64,000 nt of DNA. It comes from Streptomyces antimycoticus (GTDB lineage: Bacteria; Actinomycetota; Actinomycetes; Streptomycetales; Streptomycetaceae). Made by a program: the position numbers and the translations under genes. Positions 27,130 through 35,968 of the stretch are shown here, piece after piece; the stretch's first letter is position 1, and every line of letters starts with the position of its first letter. Under the pieces are notes generated by a model. It was not told the DNA's origin. It searched no databases and saw only the letters and a program-made list of their open reading frames with translations. The stretch lies in contig NZ_BJHV01000001.1 of NCBI RefSeq assembly GCF_005405925.1, forward strand, positions 372,001 to 436,000, given 5' to 3'.

Positions 27130-28881
27130 TCAGCGAGCCGCGTCCAGCTCTTGCCGGAGCTGCATCGCCAGCACCTTGGAGTAGGTGCGGCACATCTGGA
27201 AGTTGCCGGCGGAGAACCACAGCCCGCGCTGGGCGGTACGACGCCACATGTTGCGTACTTCGCCCTCGTCGTCGTAGCCCCAGATCGGGCCGACGACATC
27301 GGCGACCTCGTCCCCCATCAGCCGGCGGACGCCCTCCTGCTGGCTCTGGTAGCCGGTGGCGAGCACCACCAGATCAGCCTCGACCACCGTCCCGTCGCTC
27401 ATCCGAAGCCCCTCAGCGGTGAAGCCGTCGGCGTCCGCGAACTGGATGAGCCCGATCTCCCGGGAGATGATGAGTTCCGCGCATCCCACGTTGAGGTAGT
27501 AACCGCCTCCGCGTGTCATGTACTTCATCTGGAATCCGGAGTCTTCTTCACCGTAGTCCGTACGGAAGCCCGCTGCTTCCAGCGCCGCGACGAGGTCTTG
27601 GTCGAGCTCCTTCATCGTGGCGGTGAGCGCCTGGCTCCCGGCGTACATGTCGGGGTACGGCACGGAAAGACCGATGAGGTCGCTGTCCTCGATCGTGGGA
27701 GCGGTCAGGTAACTCGCGTCCGCGGCGGCGGCGCTCGGGTCGATGCTGGCCACGGTGGTCGAGCGCCGTTGCACCATCATCACCGTCGCACCGTTGGCAT
27801 GAAGGTCCTGGGCGACATCGTGTCCGCTGTTTCCCGTGCCGATGACGATCACGCGCTTGCCGGTGTGCTCCGCCCCGTTGGTGTAGGCGCTGGAGTGGAT
27901 GACCTCTCCCTGGAACTCGTCCAGTCCGGGGAGCGTGGGCACGTACGGGATGCCGCTCACCCCGGTGGCGAGCACGACGTGGTGTGGCCGTAGGACGCGC
28001 ACGCTGCCGTCCGCTCGGCGGATGCGCACCTCCCACGTGCCGGCGTCCTCGTCATAGGTGCCGTGCTCGAACGTGGATGAGCCCCAGAAGTTGATTTCCA
28101 TGGCGTCGACGTACGATTCGAACCATCCCGCGAGCTTGTCCTTCGGCACGAACACCGGCCAGGTCGGTGGGAACGGCATGTATGGCATGTCGTTGAGCCA
28201 TACGGCGTTGTGCAGGGTCAGTGAGTGGTAGCGCTTGCGCCAGTTGTCCCCCGGGCGCTCATGTGTATCGACGATGAGGGTGTCCACATCGAGCTGACCG
28301 AGCCGCGCGGCCAGCGCCAGTCCGGTCTGGCCGCCTCCCACGATCAGTACCTGGGGATCGCGGTCCTCGTAGGCTATGGCCGTCTGTCGGCGGTCGAGCC
28401 AGTTGGGGCCTTCGAACTTCGTGGAGTCCGCCTTTCCCAGCGGGCGATTGTCGCCGATGTGCTCCGGATGCCCGGCGAGCTGGTCCAGCGAAGTGAAAAG
28501 GTTCCGGGCGCGGTACCCCTGTCCGGGGACATCGACGAGCCGGACCACGCCGATACCCGATCCGGCGAGGACGTCGAACTCGAAGATGGCTTCCACGCTG
28601 GTCACACCGTTCCGCTCGACCACGCGCGGTTCGGTCCGGCCCTCCGCGAGCCGGAAGGCAGTGGCCTTCGCCTTGGGCTGACGCCGCGTCAGTTCCTCGG
28701 ACACCTGAGTGCCGGAAAAGGTCCGCAGGTCCCCGGTGAACGACAGCAGATCACGCCAGTAACACTCGGGCGCGAAATGGAGCGACAGGTCGTTTCCCGG
28801 CGTCAGAGAGGTGCCGAACTGTCGCAACCAGGACTCGGCTATGGCGCGCGGATCGGCGTGGTAGGCGTTCGATGAGGTCAT
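27130..28881 (-). CDS. Class B flavin-containing monooxygenase with N-terminal NTF2-like domain
   Basis: 583 residues. Residues 1-150 resemble a SnoaL/NTF2-like module (ESWLRQFGTSLTPGNDLSLH and following). The FAD motif is VLIVGGGQTGLALAARLG at about 178-195. The FMO fingerprint FQGEVIHSSAY is at about 323-333, and the NADPH motif VIGTGNSGHDVAQ is at about 346-358. DLVVLATGYQSQ is typical of the C-terminal part. It should be a soluble NADPH- and O2-dependent monooxygenase acting on a ketone, S or N centre. It is the last gene of the tight SBP-ATPase-permease-ALDH-reductase-FMO run. GGAG lies nine bases before the ATG. Confidence 0.88.
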   Translation of the reverse strand: MTSSNAYHADPRAIAESWLRQFGTSLTPGNDLSLHFAPECYWRDLLSFTGDLRTFSGTQVSEELTRRQPKAKATAFRLAEGRTEPRVVERNGVTSVEAIFEFDVLAGSGIGVVRLVDVPGQGYRARNLFTSLDQLAGHPEHIGDNRPLGKADSTKFEGPNWLDRRQTAIAYEDRDPQVLIVGGGQTGLALAARLGQLDVDTLIVDTHERPGDNWRKRYHSLTLHNAVWLNDMPYMPFPPTWPVFVPKDKLAGWFESYVDAMEINFWGSSTFEHGTYDEDAGTWEVRIRRADGSVRVLRPHHVVLATGVSGIPYVPTLPGLDEFQGEVIHSSAYTNGAEHTGKRVIVIGTGNSGHDVAQDLHANGATVMMVQRRSTTVASIDPSAAAADASYLTAPTIEDSDLIGLSVPYPDMYAGSQALTATMKELDQDLVAALEAAGFRTDYGEEDSGFQMKYMTRGGGYYLNVGCAELIISREIGLIQFADADGFTAEGLRMSDGTVVEADLVVLATGYQSQQEGVRRLMGDEVADVVGPIWGYDDEGEVRNMWRRTAQRGLWFSAGNFQMCRTYSKVLAMQLRQELDAAR

Positions 28882-28935
28882 CGCGGCTCTCCAATGAGAA
28901 GGCAGGGGGAAGTCAAGGTAGAATGCAGGGGGACG

Positions 28936-29997
28936 TCAGGGGATGATGGACAGCTCGCGCAGCCGCGCGAGGTTGCCGAGGAAGCTCTCGTGGGTGTCCC
29001 GGCAGTCGGCGAAGCCGGCCTGCCGGATCTTGATGGTGCTCTGGACCATGTCCGCTTCCATCGAGAACCACCCGTCGACGAAGAGCCAGGCCGCGAGGTG
29101 CTCCATCGGTTCGGGCCGGAGCCGGTGACGAGCGACGATGTCGTCCCACACGCCACCCTTGTCGGCCATGTGCTCGGCCAGCGACATCGGCTGCGGCGGA
29201 GCGGTCTCCATTCCGAAGAACGCGCCGATCTCCGGCCACAGGTGTTGCCATCGGAAGTGGTCACCATTGGTCACGTTGAACACCTCACCGCGGGCCGCCG
29301 CCGATTCCAGGGCCCAGTGGACGGCTCCGGCGATGACCGAGGCATCGGTGGCCTGATGCAGCGCGGACCACGTCCGGAGAGTGCCGGGGAAACGCAGCGG
29401 GACGCCCAGGTGCCGGCAGACGCCGGCGTAGACGGCCACGCCCGTGAGCATGTTCATCGGTGAGCCGAAGCTCAGCCCGATGACGGCATCCGGCCGCAGG
29501 ACTGTCCATGCGTATCCGTGCCGCTTCGCGTCCTCGTAGAGGAGATCTTCCTGGTCGTTGTAGAAGATCGGGCCGAGGAATCGGGGGTCCGACTCCTTCG
29601 CCGGGGTCTTGTAGACGCCCAGATGCTCCCCGTAGGACTTGCCCCCGCCGATCAGCACGACCTGTCGGAGTTCGGACGGCGACGCGTGAACGGCATCGAG
29701 CACATGCCGGAGCATGGCCACGTTCGGCGCCACCGTGGCCGCCATCGTCTCGCGTTCCGTGTAGCCGGCGTAGACGATTTCGGTGATGTCGGCCCGGCTG
29801 CCGAGCCCGGCCCGCGCCGCGGACGCGTCCAGCAGGTCGACCTGGACGTGGTCCTCGATCTCGGTTCCGTCCTCGAGCCGGACCGTGCCACGGCGGGCGA
29901 GAGTGACGACGTGACGCCCCTCCGCGACCAGACGGCGCACCACGGCACCTCCGATCACACCGTGCGCGCCGACGACCAGTGTGGTGGAACGGCTCAT
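28936..29997 (-). CDS. PRISE-like SDR (progesterone 5-beta-reductase/iridoid synthase family)
   Basis: 353 residues. The N-terminus has TTLVVGAHGVIGGAVV and the cofactor loop TLARRGT. Residues matching the PRISE catalytic pair are visible: Lys120 in LIGGGKSYGEH and Tyr146 in PIFYNDQEDLLYE. LRPDAVIGLSFGSPMNM and NVTNGDHFRWQHLWPEIG are also family-typical. Known members use NADPH to reduce activated C=C bonds in enones and enals. It overlaps the aldehyde dehydrogenase stop by four bases and precedes the monooxygenase gene, so the three probably act on one compound. Confidence 0.85.
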   Translation of the reverse strand: MSRSTTLVVGAHGVIGGAVVRRLVAEGRHVVTLARRGTVRLEDGTEIEDHVQVDLLDASAARAGLGSRADITEIVYAGYTERETMAATVAPNVAMLRHVLDAVHASPSELRQVVLIGGGKSYGEHLGVYKTPAKESDPRFLGPIFYNDQEDLLYEDAKRHGYAWTVLRPDAVIGLSFGSPMNMLTGVAVYAGVCRHLGVPLRFPGTLRTWSALHQATDASVIAGAVHWALESAAARGEVFNVTNGDHFRWQHLWPEIGAFFGMETAPPQPMSLAEHMADKGGVWDDIVARHRLRPEPMEHLAAWLFVDGWFSMEADMVQSTIKIRQAGFADCRDTHESFLGNLARLRELSIIP

Positions 29998-31517
29998 CGA
30001 ATAGCCTCCGTGGTCGGAGGGGTGCCGGCGTTCAGCGCCACATACTTGGTCTCCAGGTACTCCGCGATGCCCTCGGGGCCGCCTTCACGCCCGAACCCGG
30101 ACTGCTTCACCCCGCCGAAGGGCGCGGCCACGTTCGACACCATGCCTTGGTTGACGGCCACCATTCCGGTCTCAAGGAGCTCGGCGACACGCATGGCCCT
30201 GTCCAGGTCCTTGGTGTAGACGTACGCGGCGAGCCCGAACTCACTGGCATTCGCACGCTGGATCACGTCCGGTTCCGTCTCGAACGCGACCACGGGAGCG
30301 AAGGGCCCGAAGATCTCCTCGGTCAGCACCCGCGCGTCCTCGGGGACGTCCGAGACCACGGTCGGCTCGATGAAATATCCCGGCCGGTCGGGGATTCCAC
30401 CGCCGACAACCAGCCGACCGCCCTTCTCGGTCGCGTCCCGGACCAGATCGGCCACCTTCGTACGCTGTACGCCGTCGATGAGCGGGCCCACGTCGCTGGA
30501 CAGCTCCAGGCCGGGCCCAACCCGCAGGGAACGGAAACGCTCGGCGAGTGCCTCGGCGAATTCGCCGATCACCTCGCGGTGCACATAGAACCGGTTGGCA
30601 CTGGTGCATGCCTCACCGTTGTTCCGCAACTTCGCGATCATCGCCCCGTCGACGGCCGCCTCGATGTCGGCGTCCGGGAAGACGATGAACGGTGCGTTGC
30701 CGCCGAGTTCCATCGAGACTCGTAGCAATTGGTCGGCCGACTGCCTGACCAGCAGTCGCCCGATCTCGGTCGACCCAGTGAAGGAGATCTTGCGCAGCCG
30801 CGCGTCCTTCATCAGCGCGCCGACCGTGCGCGACGAGCTGCCGCTGACGAACACGTTCAGGACGCCGGGCGGAAGACCGGCCTCCTCGAAGATCGCGGCG
30901 AGCGCAAGCATGCTCAGCGGCGTCTGCGACGCCGGCTTGATGACACAGGTGCATCCCGCGGCCAGCGCGGGCCCGATCTTGCGGGTACCCATGGCGAGGG
31001 GGAAGTTCCACGGCGTCACGAAGAGGCAGGGGCCCACCGGCTGCCCCATGGTGACGATGCGGCCGACCCCGTTCTCCGGAACGGCGAACCGCCCGTTGAC
31101 CCGCACGGCCTCCTCCGAGTACCAGCGCAGGTAACCCGCGGCGTATTCCACCTCCGCCAGGGCCTGCTGGTAGGGCTTCCCCATCTCCGCCGTCATGATG
31201 GCGGCCAGCGCGGCGGCACGGTCCACCATCAGGTCGTAGGCGCGCCGCAGGATCTCCGCCCGGCGCCGCGGGGGCCACGCGGCCCAAGCCGGTTGCGCCG
31301 CAACGGCGGCGTCGAGCGCGGCCACGGCGTCCTCGACGCCCGCGTCAGCCACCTCCGCGATGGTGTGGCCCCGCGCGGGGTCCTCCACCGACAGCGGTCC
31401 TCCACCGGTGCTCGACTGGATCCACTGACCGCCGATGAAGAGCTGTTTGGGGACGGCCGCGAGGTGCGCCGAGGCGTCAACGGACTGTTGTTCGGCAAGT
31501 TGCTGAGGAGGTGTCAC
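29994..31517 (-). CDS. NAD(P)-dependent aldehyde dehydrogenase, succinate-semialdehyde type
   Basis: 507 residues of the GabD-like aldehyde dehydrogenase group. Active-site Glu270 lies in VSMELGGNAPF and the nucleophile Cys304 in NNGEACTSANRF. FTGSTEIGRLL and the N-terminal TPWNFPLAMGTRK are also present. The true aldehyde may differ, given the company of a monooxygenase and an enone reductase. The GTG at 31517 has AAGGGG six bases upstream and lies three bases after the permease stop. It is part of a tightly packed operon. Confidence 0.9.
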   Translation of the reverse strand: MTPPQQLAEQQSVDASAHLAAVPKQLFIGGQWIQSSTGGGPLSVEDPARGHTIAEVADAGVEDAVAALDAAVAAQPAWAAWPPRRRAEILRRAYDLMVDRAAALAAIMTAEMGKPYQQALAEVEYAAGYLRWYSEEAVRVNGRFAVPENGVGRIVTMGQPVGPCLFVTPWNFPLAMGTRKIGPALAAGCTCVIKPASQTPLSMLALAAIFEEAGLPPGVLNVFVSGSSSRTVGALMKDARLRKISFTGSTEIGRLLVRQSADQLLRVSMELGGNAPFIVFPDADIEAAVDGAMIAKLRNNGEACTSANRFYVHREVIGEFAEALAERFRSLRVGPGLELSSDVGPLIDGVQRTKVADLVRDATEKGGRLVVGGGIPDRPGYFIEPTVVSDVPEDARVLTEEIFGPFAPVVAFETEPDVIQRANASEFGLAAYVYTKDLDRAMRVAELLETGMVAVNQGMVSNVAAPFGGVKQSGFGREGGPEGIAEYLETKYVALNAGTPPTTEAIR

Positions 31518-31519
31518 TC

Positions 31520-32548
31520 TTATACCCCTTCGGTGATGGCGTTGCGAGTCCTCAACCTGTCAAGGCCGACGGCCATCACGATGACGACTCCCTGGATGAT
31601 CTGCTGGTAGAAGGACGACACATCGAGCAGCGTCAGACCGTTGACGAGGACGCCGATGATGGCCGCGCCCACGAGCGTGCCGATGAGCGATCCGCGTCCG
31701 CCCATGAGGGACGTCCCGCCGAGGACGACGGCGGCGATGGCGGAGAGCTCGTAGCCGGTGCCGAGGTCGGGGACGGCACTTTGGAGCTTGGCGGAGGAGA
31801 GCATCCCGCCGATGCCGGCGCACAGACCGGAGATGACATAGACGGTCACCAGAACCCGTCGCACCGGTATGCCTGCCAGGCGTGCGGCCTCAGCGTTCCC
31901 TCCCACGGCGTGCACCCAGCGCCCGAAAACGGTTCGCTCCAGCACGTACCAGCCGATGGCGAACACGGCGGCCATGACGACGATGGGCACCGGAATGCCG
32001 AGAATCGAGCCCTGGCCCAGCACCGAGTAGCTGAGATGTGTGGAGAACATGGTGGTGCCACCGGTACCGACATAGGTGACACCGCGCAGATAGGTCAGCG
32101 CCGCGAGCGTCACGATGAACGCCGCCAGGCCCAGCTTGGCCACGAGCACGCCGTTGATCAGGCCGACCGCGAACCCGGCCAGCAGGGCGACGGCCAGGGC
32201 CAGGGGGGCGGGGGCGCCGTTGAGGGTGAGTGAGACGGCGGCGAACGCGGTGACCCCGACGGCCGATCCCACCGAGAGATCGATGCCGGCCGTCATGATG
32301 ACGAACGTCAGACCGGCGCCGAGGATCGCGGTCACCGAGATCTGACGCGCGACGTCCAGAAGATTCACCACGGTGAGGAAATAGGGCGCGACCAGGGCGA
32401 AGAGCACCACCAGGACGATGAGCGCGATGGCGACGCCGAGGCGGTCGGCAAGAGTGGAAAGGCCGGCATGCAGGCGCATGCGCTTGGGTGCGGTCGGTCG
32501 TGACGAGTCGACCGCACGCTCACGTTCAGCGGCCACGATGTCGTTCAT
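31520..32548 (-). CDS. Sugar ABC transporter permease, RbsC type (system 2)
   Basis: 342 residues, strongly hydrophobic after a polar N-terminus. It carries LTFVIMTAGIDLSVGSAVG, GLINGVLVAKLGLAAFIVTL and VVLGGTSLMGGRGS. The ATG overlaps the ATPase stop (ATGA). It makes the membrane part of the second importer. Confidence 0.93.
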   Translation of the reverse strand: MNDIVAAERERAVDSSRPTAPKRMRLHAGLSTLADRLGVAIALIVLVVLFALVAPYFLTVVNLLDVARQISVTAILGAGLTFVIMTAGIDLSVGSAVGVTAFAAVSLTLNGAPAPLALAVALLAGFAVGLINGVLVAKLGLAAFIVTLAALTYLRGVTYVGTGGTTMFSTHLSYSVLGQGSILGIPVPIVVMAAVFAIGWYVLERTVFGRWVHAVGGNAEAARLAGIPVRRVLVTVYVISGLCAGIGGMLSSAKLQSAVPDLGTGYELSAIAAVVLGGTSLMGGRGSLIGTLVGAAIIGVLVNGLTLLDVSSFYQQIIQGVVIVMAVGLDRLRTRNAITEGV

Positions 32549-34083
32549 GAGTTCACCTCGGCAGGCTCCACTTGCTTGCGCACCAGCCCGGTGGCGTACC
32601 GGACGATGTGCTCCTCGGTCATGTCCTTACCGGTCAGTTCGGCTACGATCCGGTGCTGATGCATGACGAGCACCCGATCGGACATGCCGAGAACCTCGGG
32701 CAGTTCAGACGAGATGAGAATGACTGCGACACCTTGCGTCGCGATGTCATTGATCAGCTCGTAGATGTCGGCCTTCGCGCCGATGTCGACCCCGCGGGTC
32801 GGTTCGTCGAGGATGAGCACGGTTGGCTTCTTGGCCAGACACCGTGCCAGCAGCACCTTCTGCTGGTTGCCACCCGACAGTTCCCCGACGGGCTGGTCGA
32901 GACTGGTCGCTCTGACCCTCAGCCGGTCGGCCAGGGGTTTCGCCGCGGTGCGAAGCCTGGAGGGAGAGGTGCCGCCGAACCTCCGCTTCGCGAGCGCGGT
33001 ACCCATGCACACGTTGTCGGCGATCGACATGCCGAGGAAGAGTCCCTGCGCCTTGCGGCTCTCGGGCAGCATGGCGATATCGGCGTCGGCTGCTCCGCCG
33101 GCCCTCGCGATGTCCACGCGCTCTCCGTCGACGGTCACCTCGCCGCCGTCGGCACGGTCGAACCCGGCTATCAGCCGACACAGTTCGCTCCGCCCGGCGC
33201 CGACGATACCGGCGAGACCGACGACCTCCCCCGCCCGCACTTCCAGCGACGTTTCCTGGACGACGCTCGACTTCAGGCCGCGGACACTCAGCCGCACCTC
33301 TCCTCGGGCGGATCCACGTCCATGGTCATAGAGGTCGTTGACGGGCCGGCCGACCATCGAGGTGACGATCCGGTCCTCGCTCATATCGGCTCGCGGCATC
33401 GAATCGGCGACGTGGCCGTCCCTGAGCACGGTGACATGGTCGGCCAGCCGATGAATCTCCTCCATCCGGTGGCTGATGTAAAGGATCGCCAGCCCCTGGG
33501 CCCGGAGTTCCTCGACAATGCCCAGCAGGTGGCCGGCTTCCTTCTGGGACAGCGCGGCGGTGGGCTCGTCGAGCACCAGGAGCCGTGGGTTCTCGGAGAG
33601 AGCGCGAGCGATCTCGATCAACTGCTGCTCGCCGACGCTGAGCTGCCCGACTCGTGCACTCGGGCTGAGCGAAGCACCCACCCGGTTCAGGGCCGCCACA
33701 GCGTTCTCACGTGCCGATCGGAAATCAAGCCGCCCGCCCCGGTGTCGCGGCTCCACACCCAGCATGAGATTGTCGGCGACCGTGAGATCCGGGACCAGAC
33801 TCAGTTCTTGATGGACCACCGCAATGCCGAGAGCTCGCGCGTCGCCGGGGCCGTTGAATTCCACCGGGCGACCGTCGATCAGAATGTCACCGGCGTCCTG
33901 CGGCTCGATACCGGTGAGAACCTTGATCAGGGTCGACTTGCCGGCACCGTTCTCCCCGGCGAGTACATGTACGCGTCGCGCTTCGAGCGTCAGCGTCACA
34001 TCGTCCAGCACCCGGTTGTGGGCAAATGACTTGGCGATTCCGACGAGTTGTGCGACAGGCCCCCCAGTAACCTGTGATTTCAT
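32545..34083 (-). CDS. Sugar ABC transporter ATPase, RbsA type (system 2)
   Basis: 512 residues with two ABC domains. Domain 1: GENGAGKSTLIKVLTG, LSVGEQQLIEIARAL and LLVLDEPTAALS. Domain 2: the usual degenerate Walker A (GIVGAGRSELCRL), LSGGNQQKVLLARCL and an intact VLILDEPTRGVDIG. Unlike the system 1 ATPase, both Walker B motifs are normal. The ATG overlaps the binding-protein stop by one base. Confidence 0.94.
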   Translation of the reverse strand: MKSQVTGGPVAQLVGIAKSFAHNRVLDDVTLTLEARRVHVLAGENGAGKSTLIKVLTGIEPQDAGDILIDGRPVEFNGPGDARALGIAVVHQELSLVPDLTVADNLMLGVEPRHRGGRLDFRSARENAVAALNRVGASLSPSARVGQLSVGEQQLIEIARALSENPRLLVLDEPTAALSQKEAGHLLGIVEELRAQGLAILYISHRMEEIHRLADHVTVLRDGHVADSMPRADMSEDRIVTSMVGRPVNDLYDHGRGSARGEVRLSVRGLKSSVVQETSLEVRAGEVVGLAGIVGAGRSELCRLIAGFDRADGGEVTVDGERVDIARAGGAADADIAMLPESRKAQGLFLGMSIADNVCMGTALAKRRFGGTSPSRLRTAAKPLADRLRVRATSLDQPVGELSGGNQQKVLLARCLAKKPTVLILDEPTRGVDIGAKADIYELINDIATQGVAVILISSELPEVLGMSDRVLVMHQHRIVAELTGKDMTEEHIVRYATGLVRKQVEPAEVNS

Positions 34084-35042
34084 CAGCCCCAGCTTTCGTA
34101 GTCACTGATCGTCTTGGGGGTTACCAGGAAGGTCGGCACCAGGTTCAGCTTGGACTTGGGCTTTTCACCCTTCGCGAGCGTGACCGCCCTGTCGAACCCT
34201 TCTCGCCCGAGTTGGGCAGGACTCTGGCCTGAAGTGCCGATCACCAGACCGTTGTCGAAAAGATCCGTGAGCTGTTTCGCCCCGTCCACTCCTACGATCT
34301 TCACGTCAGCGCGCTTCTGTTTTGCCGCGAGAGCGATACCGACGGCTGTGGGGTCGTTGACGCCGAAGAAGCCGTCCACGTCCGGGTGGCTGGTGAGGAT
34401 GCTGCTCGCCACGTTCATGCTCTTGTCGCGCGTGAGGTCGGCTCGCTGGGTCGCGACGATCTTGATGCCGGGGCTGGCCTTGATGGCGTCCTTGCAGCCC
34501 TTCATCCGGTCATTGATGGCCGAGACCGCGGAGCCGTCGACGATGGCCATCTTGCCCTTGCCGCCGAGTTGCTTGATGAGGTAAGTGCACGCCTCCCGCC
34601 CGGCCTGCTCATTGTCGCTGGTGATGGTGGAATCGGCGCCGGTCGCCGCCACATCTATCGCGACGACGGGAATGTGGGCCTGCTTGGCCCTGAGGACCGC
34701 CGGACCGATGCCGTTGGAGTCGACCGCATCGACGACGATGGAATCGACGCCCTTCCGTATGAACGTGTCTATCTGATCGCTCTGGACCGAGACATCGGCA
34801 TTCGCGTACTGGACGGACACATCCAGCGACTTCTTACGGGCAGCCTCCTTGATCGCCTTGCCCTCGGCGAGGAAGAAGGGATTCGAGGCGGCGTTGAGCG
34901 TAACACCCACCGTGGTCTTACCGTCGGAGGCGCCGTCTCCGACAGCGCAGCCAACCAGCCCACCAGCAGCGACGACGAGCGCACTCGCGAGCACGGCGCC
35001 ACTTCGCCCCGGAGTGGAAATGGCCTGGATAGCGACTTTCAT
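34083..35042 (-). CDS. Sugar ABC transporter substrate-binding lipoprotein (system 2)
   Basis: 319 residues, Peripla_BP_4 type. The lipobox is LVGCAV near residues 29-34. The mature part begins TTVGVTLNAASNPFFLAEG, then IDTFIRKGVDSIVVDAVDSNG, VAIDVAATGADSTITSDN and VDGFFGVNDPTAVGIALAA. This resembles ribose/autoinducer-2 class binding proteins, but the ligand is not predictable. AAGGGAA precedes the ATG. It begins the transporter part of the operon, 30 bases after the SDR gene. Confidence 0.93.
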   Translation of the reverse strand: MKVAIQAISTPGRSGAVLASALVVAAGGLVGCAVGDGASDGKTTVGVTLNAASNPFFLAEGKAIKEAARKKSLDVSVQYANADVSVQSDQIDTFIRKGVDSIVVDAVDSNGIGPAVLRAKQAHIPVVAIDVAATGADSTITSDNEQAGREACTYLIKQLGGKGKMAIVDGSAVSAINDRMKGCKDAIKASPGIKIVATQRADLTRDKSMNVASSILTSHPDVDGFFGVNDPTAVGIALAAKQKRADVKIVGVDGAKQLTDLFDNGLVIGTSGQSPAQLGREGFDRAVTLAKGEKPKSKLNLVPTFLVTPKTISDYESWG

Positions 35043-35072
35043 GGAATTTCCCTTTGCTTGCTAGCTGGTGAA

Positions 35073-35861
35073 TCACACGGTTGGCGTGACACCGCCATCA
35101 ACCGCGAAATTGGCACCGGAAATGAACGAGGCGCGCTCCGATGCGAGGAAGGCGACCACGGCGGCGACTTCGTCGGCGGTTCCGAGCCGGCCGACCGGGA
35201 TACGGTTGAGCTCGACATATCGACGCAAGGCGGTCTCCTTGTCCACGCCGAACTCCTCCGCGAGCGACTCGGCGATACCACCGGGCCGGTCATAGATGGG
35301 AGAACGGATGAAGGCCGGAGAGACCACGTTGGACCGAATGCCCTGAGAGGTGAACTCCGCGGCCAGGACCTTCGACAACATCAGCACCGCGGCCTTCGAG
35401 ACGCTGTAGTCGGGCAGGCGGGGGTTCGGCATCCGGGCAGCTTCGGAAGCAATGTGGATCAGCACCCCCGCACCAGCGGACCGCATCATGGGGATGGCCG
35501 CCCGGGCCGCGCGGACATAGCCCAGGAGGTTCAACTCGAGGGTCGCGTTCCAGTCGGCATCGCCCGTCTCGAGGAAGCCGGACCTCACGGGGGCGACGCC
35601 GGCGTTGTTGACGAGGATGTCAATCCGGCCGAAGGCCCCCGCCGCCGCCTCCATCACGGTCGCCGCGCCACGGGGGTCACGAAGGTCGGCCGGAACACCG
35701 AGAACCTCTCCGGAGGCCGTGAGCGATTCCAGCCCGCTGACGTCGAGGTCCGCCCCGACAATGCGGGCACCGGCAGCATGCAGGTGCTGGACGCAGGCGA
35801 GCCCGATCCCGCCACCCGCGCCGGTCACCACTGCCACTCGCCCTACCAGATCCCCGGACAT
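35073..35861 (-). CDS. Classical SDR-family dehydrogenase
   Basis: 262 residues. TGAGGGIG gives the cofactor site, NNAGVAP the NNAG motif, Ser in HIASEAARM and Tyr-Lys in YSVSKAAVL the catalytic centre, and the C-terminus ends in the usual ANFAVDGGVTPTV. It probably oxidises a sugar or cyclic alcohol, or reduces the ketone. The ATG at 35861 is preceded by a strong GAGGAGG; an ATG five codons earlier has no site. Confidence 0.92.
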   Translation of the reverse strand: MSGDLVGRVAVVTGAGGGIGLACVQHLHAAGARIVGADLDVSGLESLTASGEVLGVPADLRDPRGAATVMEAAAGAFGRIDILVNNAGVAPVRSGFLETGDADWNATLELNLLGYVRAARAAIPMMRSAGAGVLIHIASEAARMPNPRLPDYSVSKAAVLMLSKVLAAEFTSQGIRSNVVSPAFIRSPIYDRPGGIAESLAEEFGVDKETALRRYVELNRIPVGRLGTADEVAAVVAFLASERASFISGANFAVDGGVTPTV

Positions 35862-35968
35862 TCGCCGCCTCCTCACATGGCGACGTGCGCCGCCTTCGAT
35901 GGGGAGATTCCCACGAGGCGGACCTCATGTCTAGTGTGTGGGACAAATGAACTGCGCGAATCGCCCGT

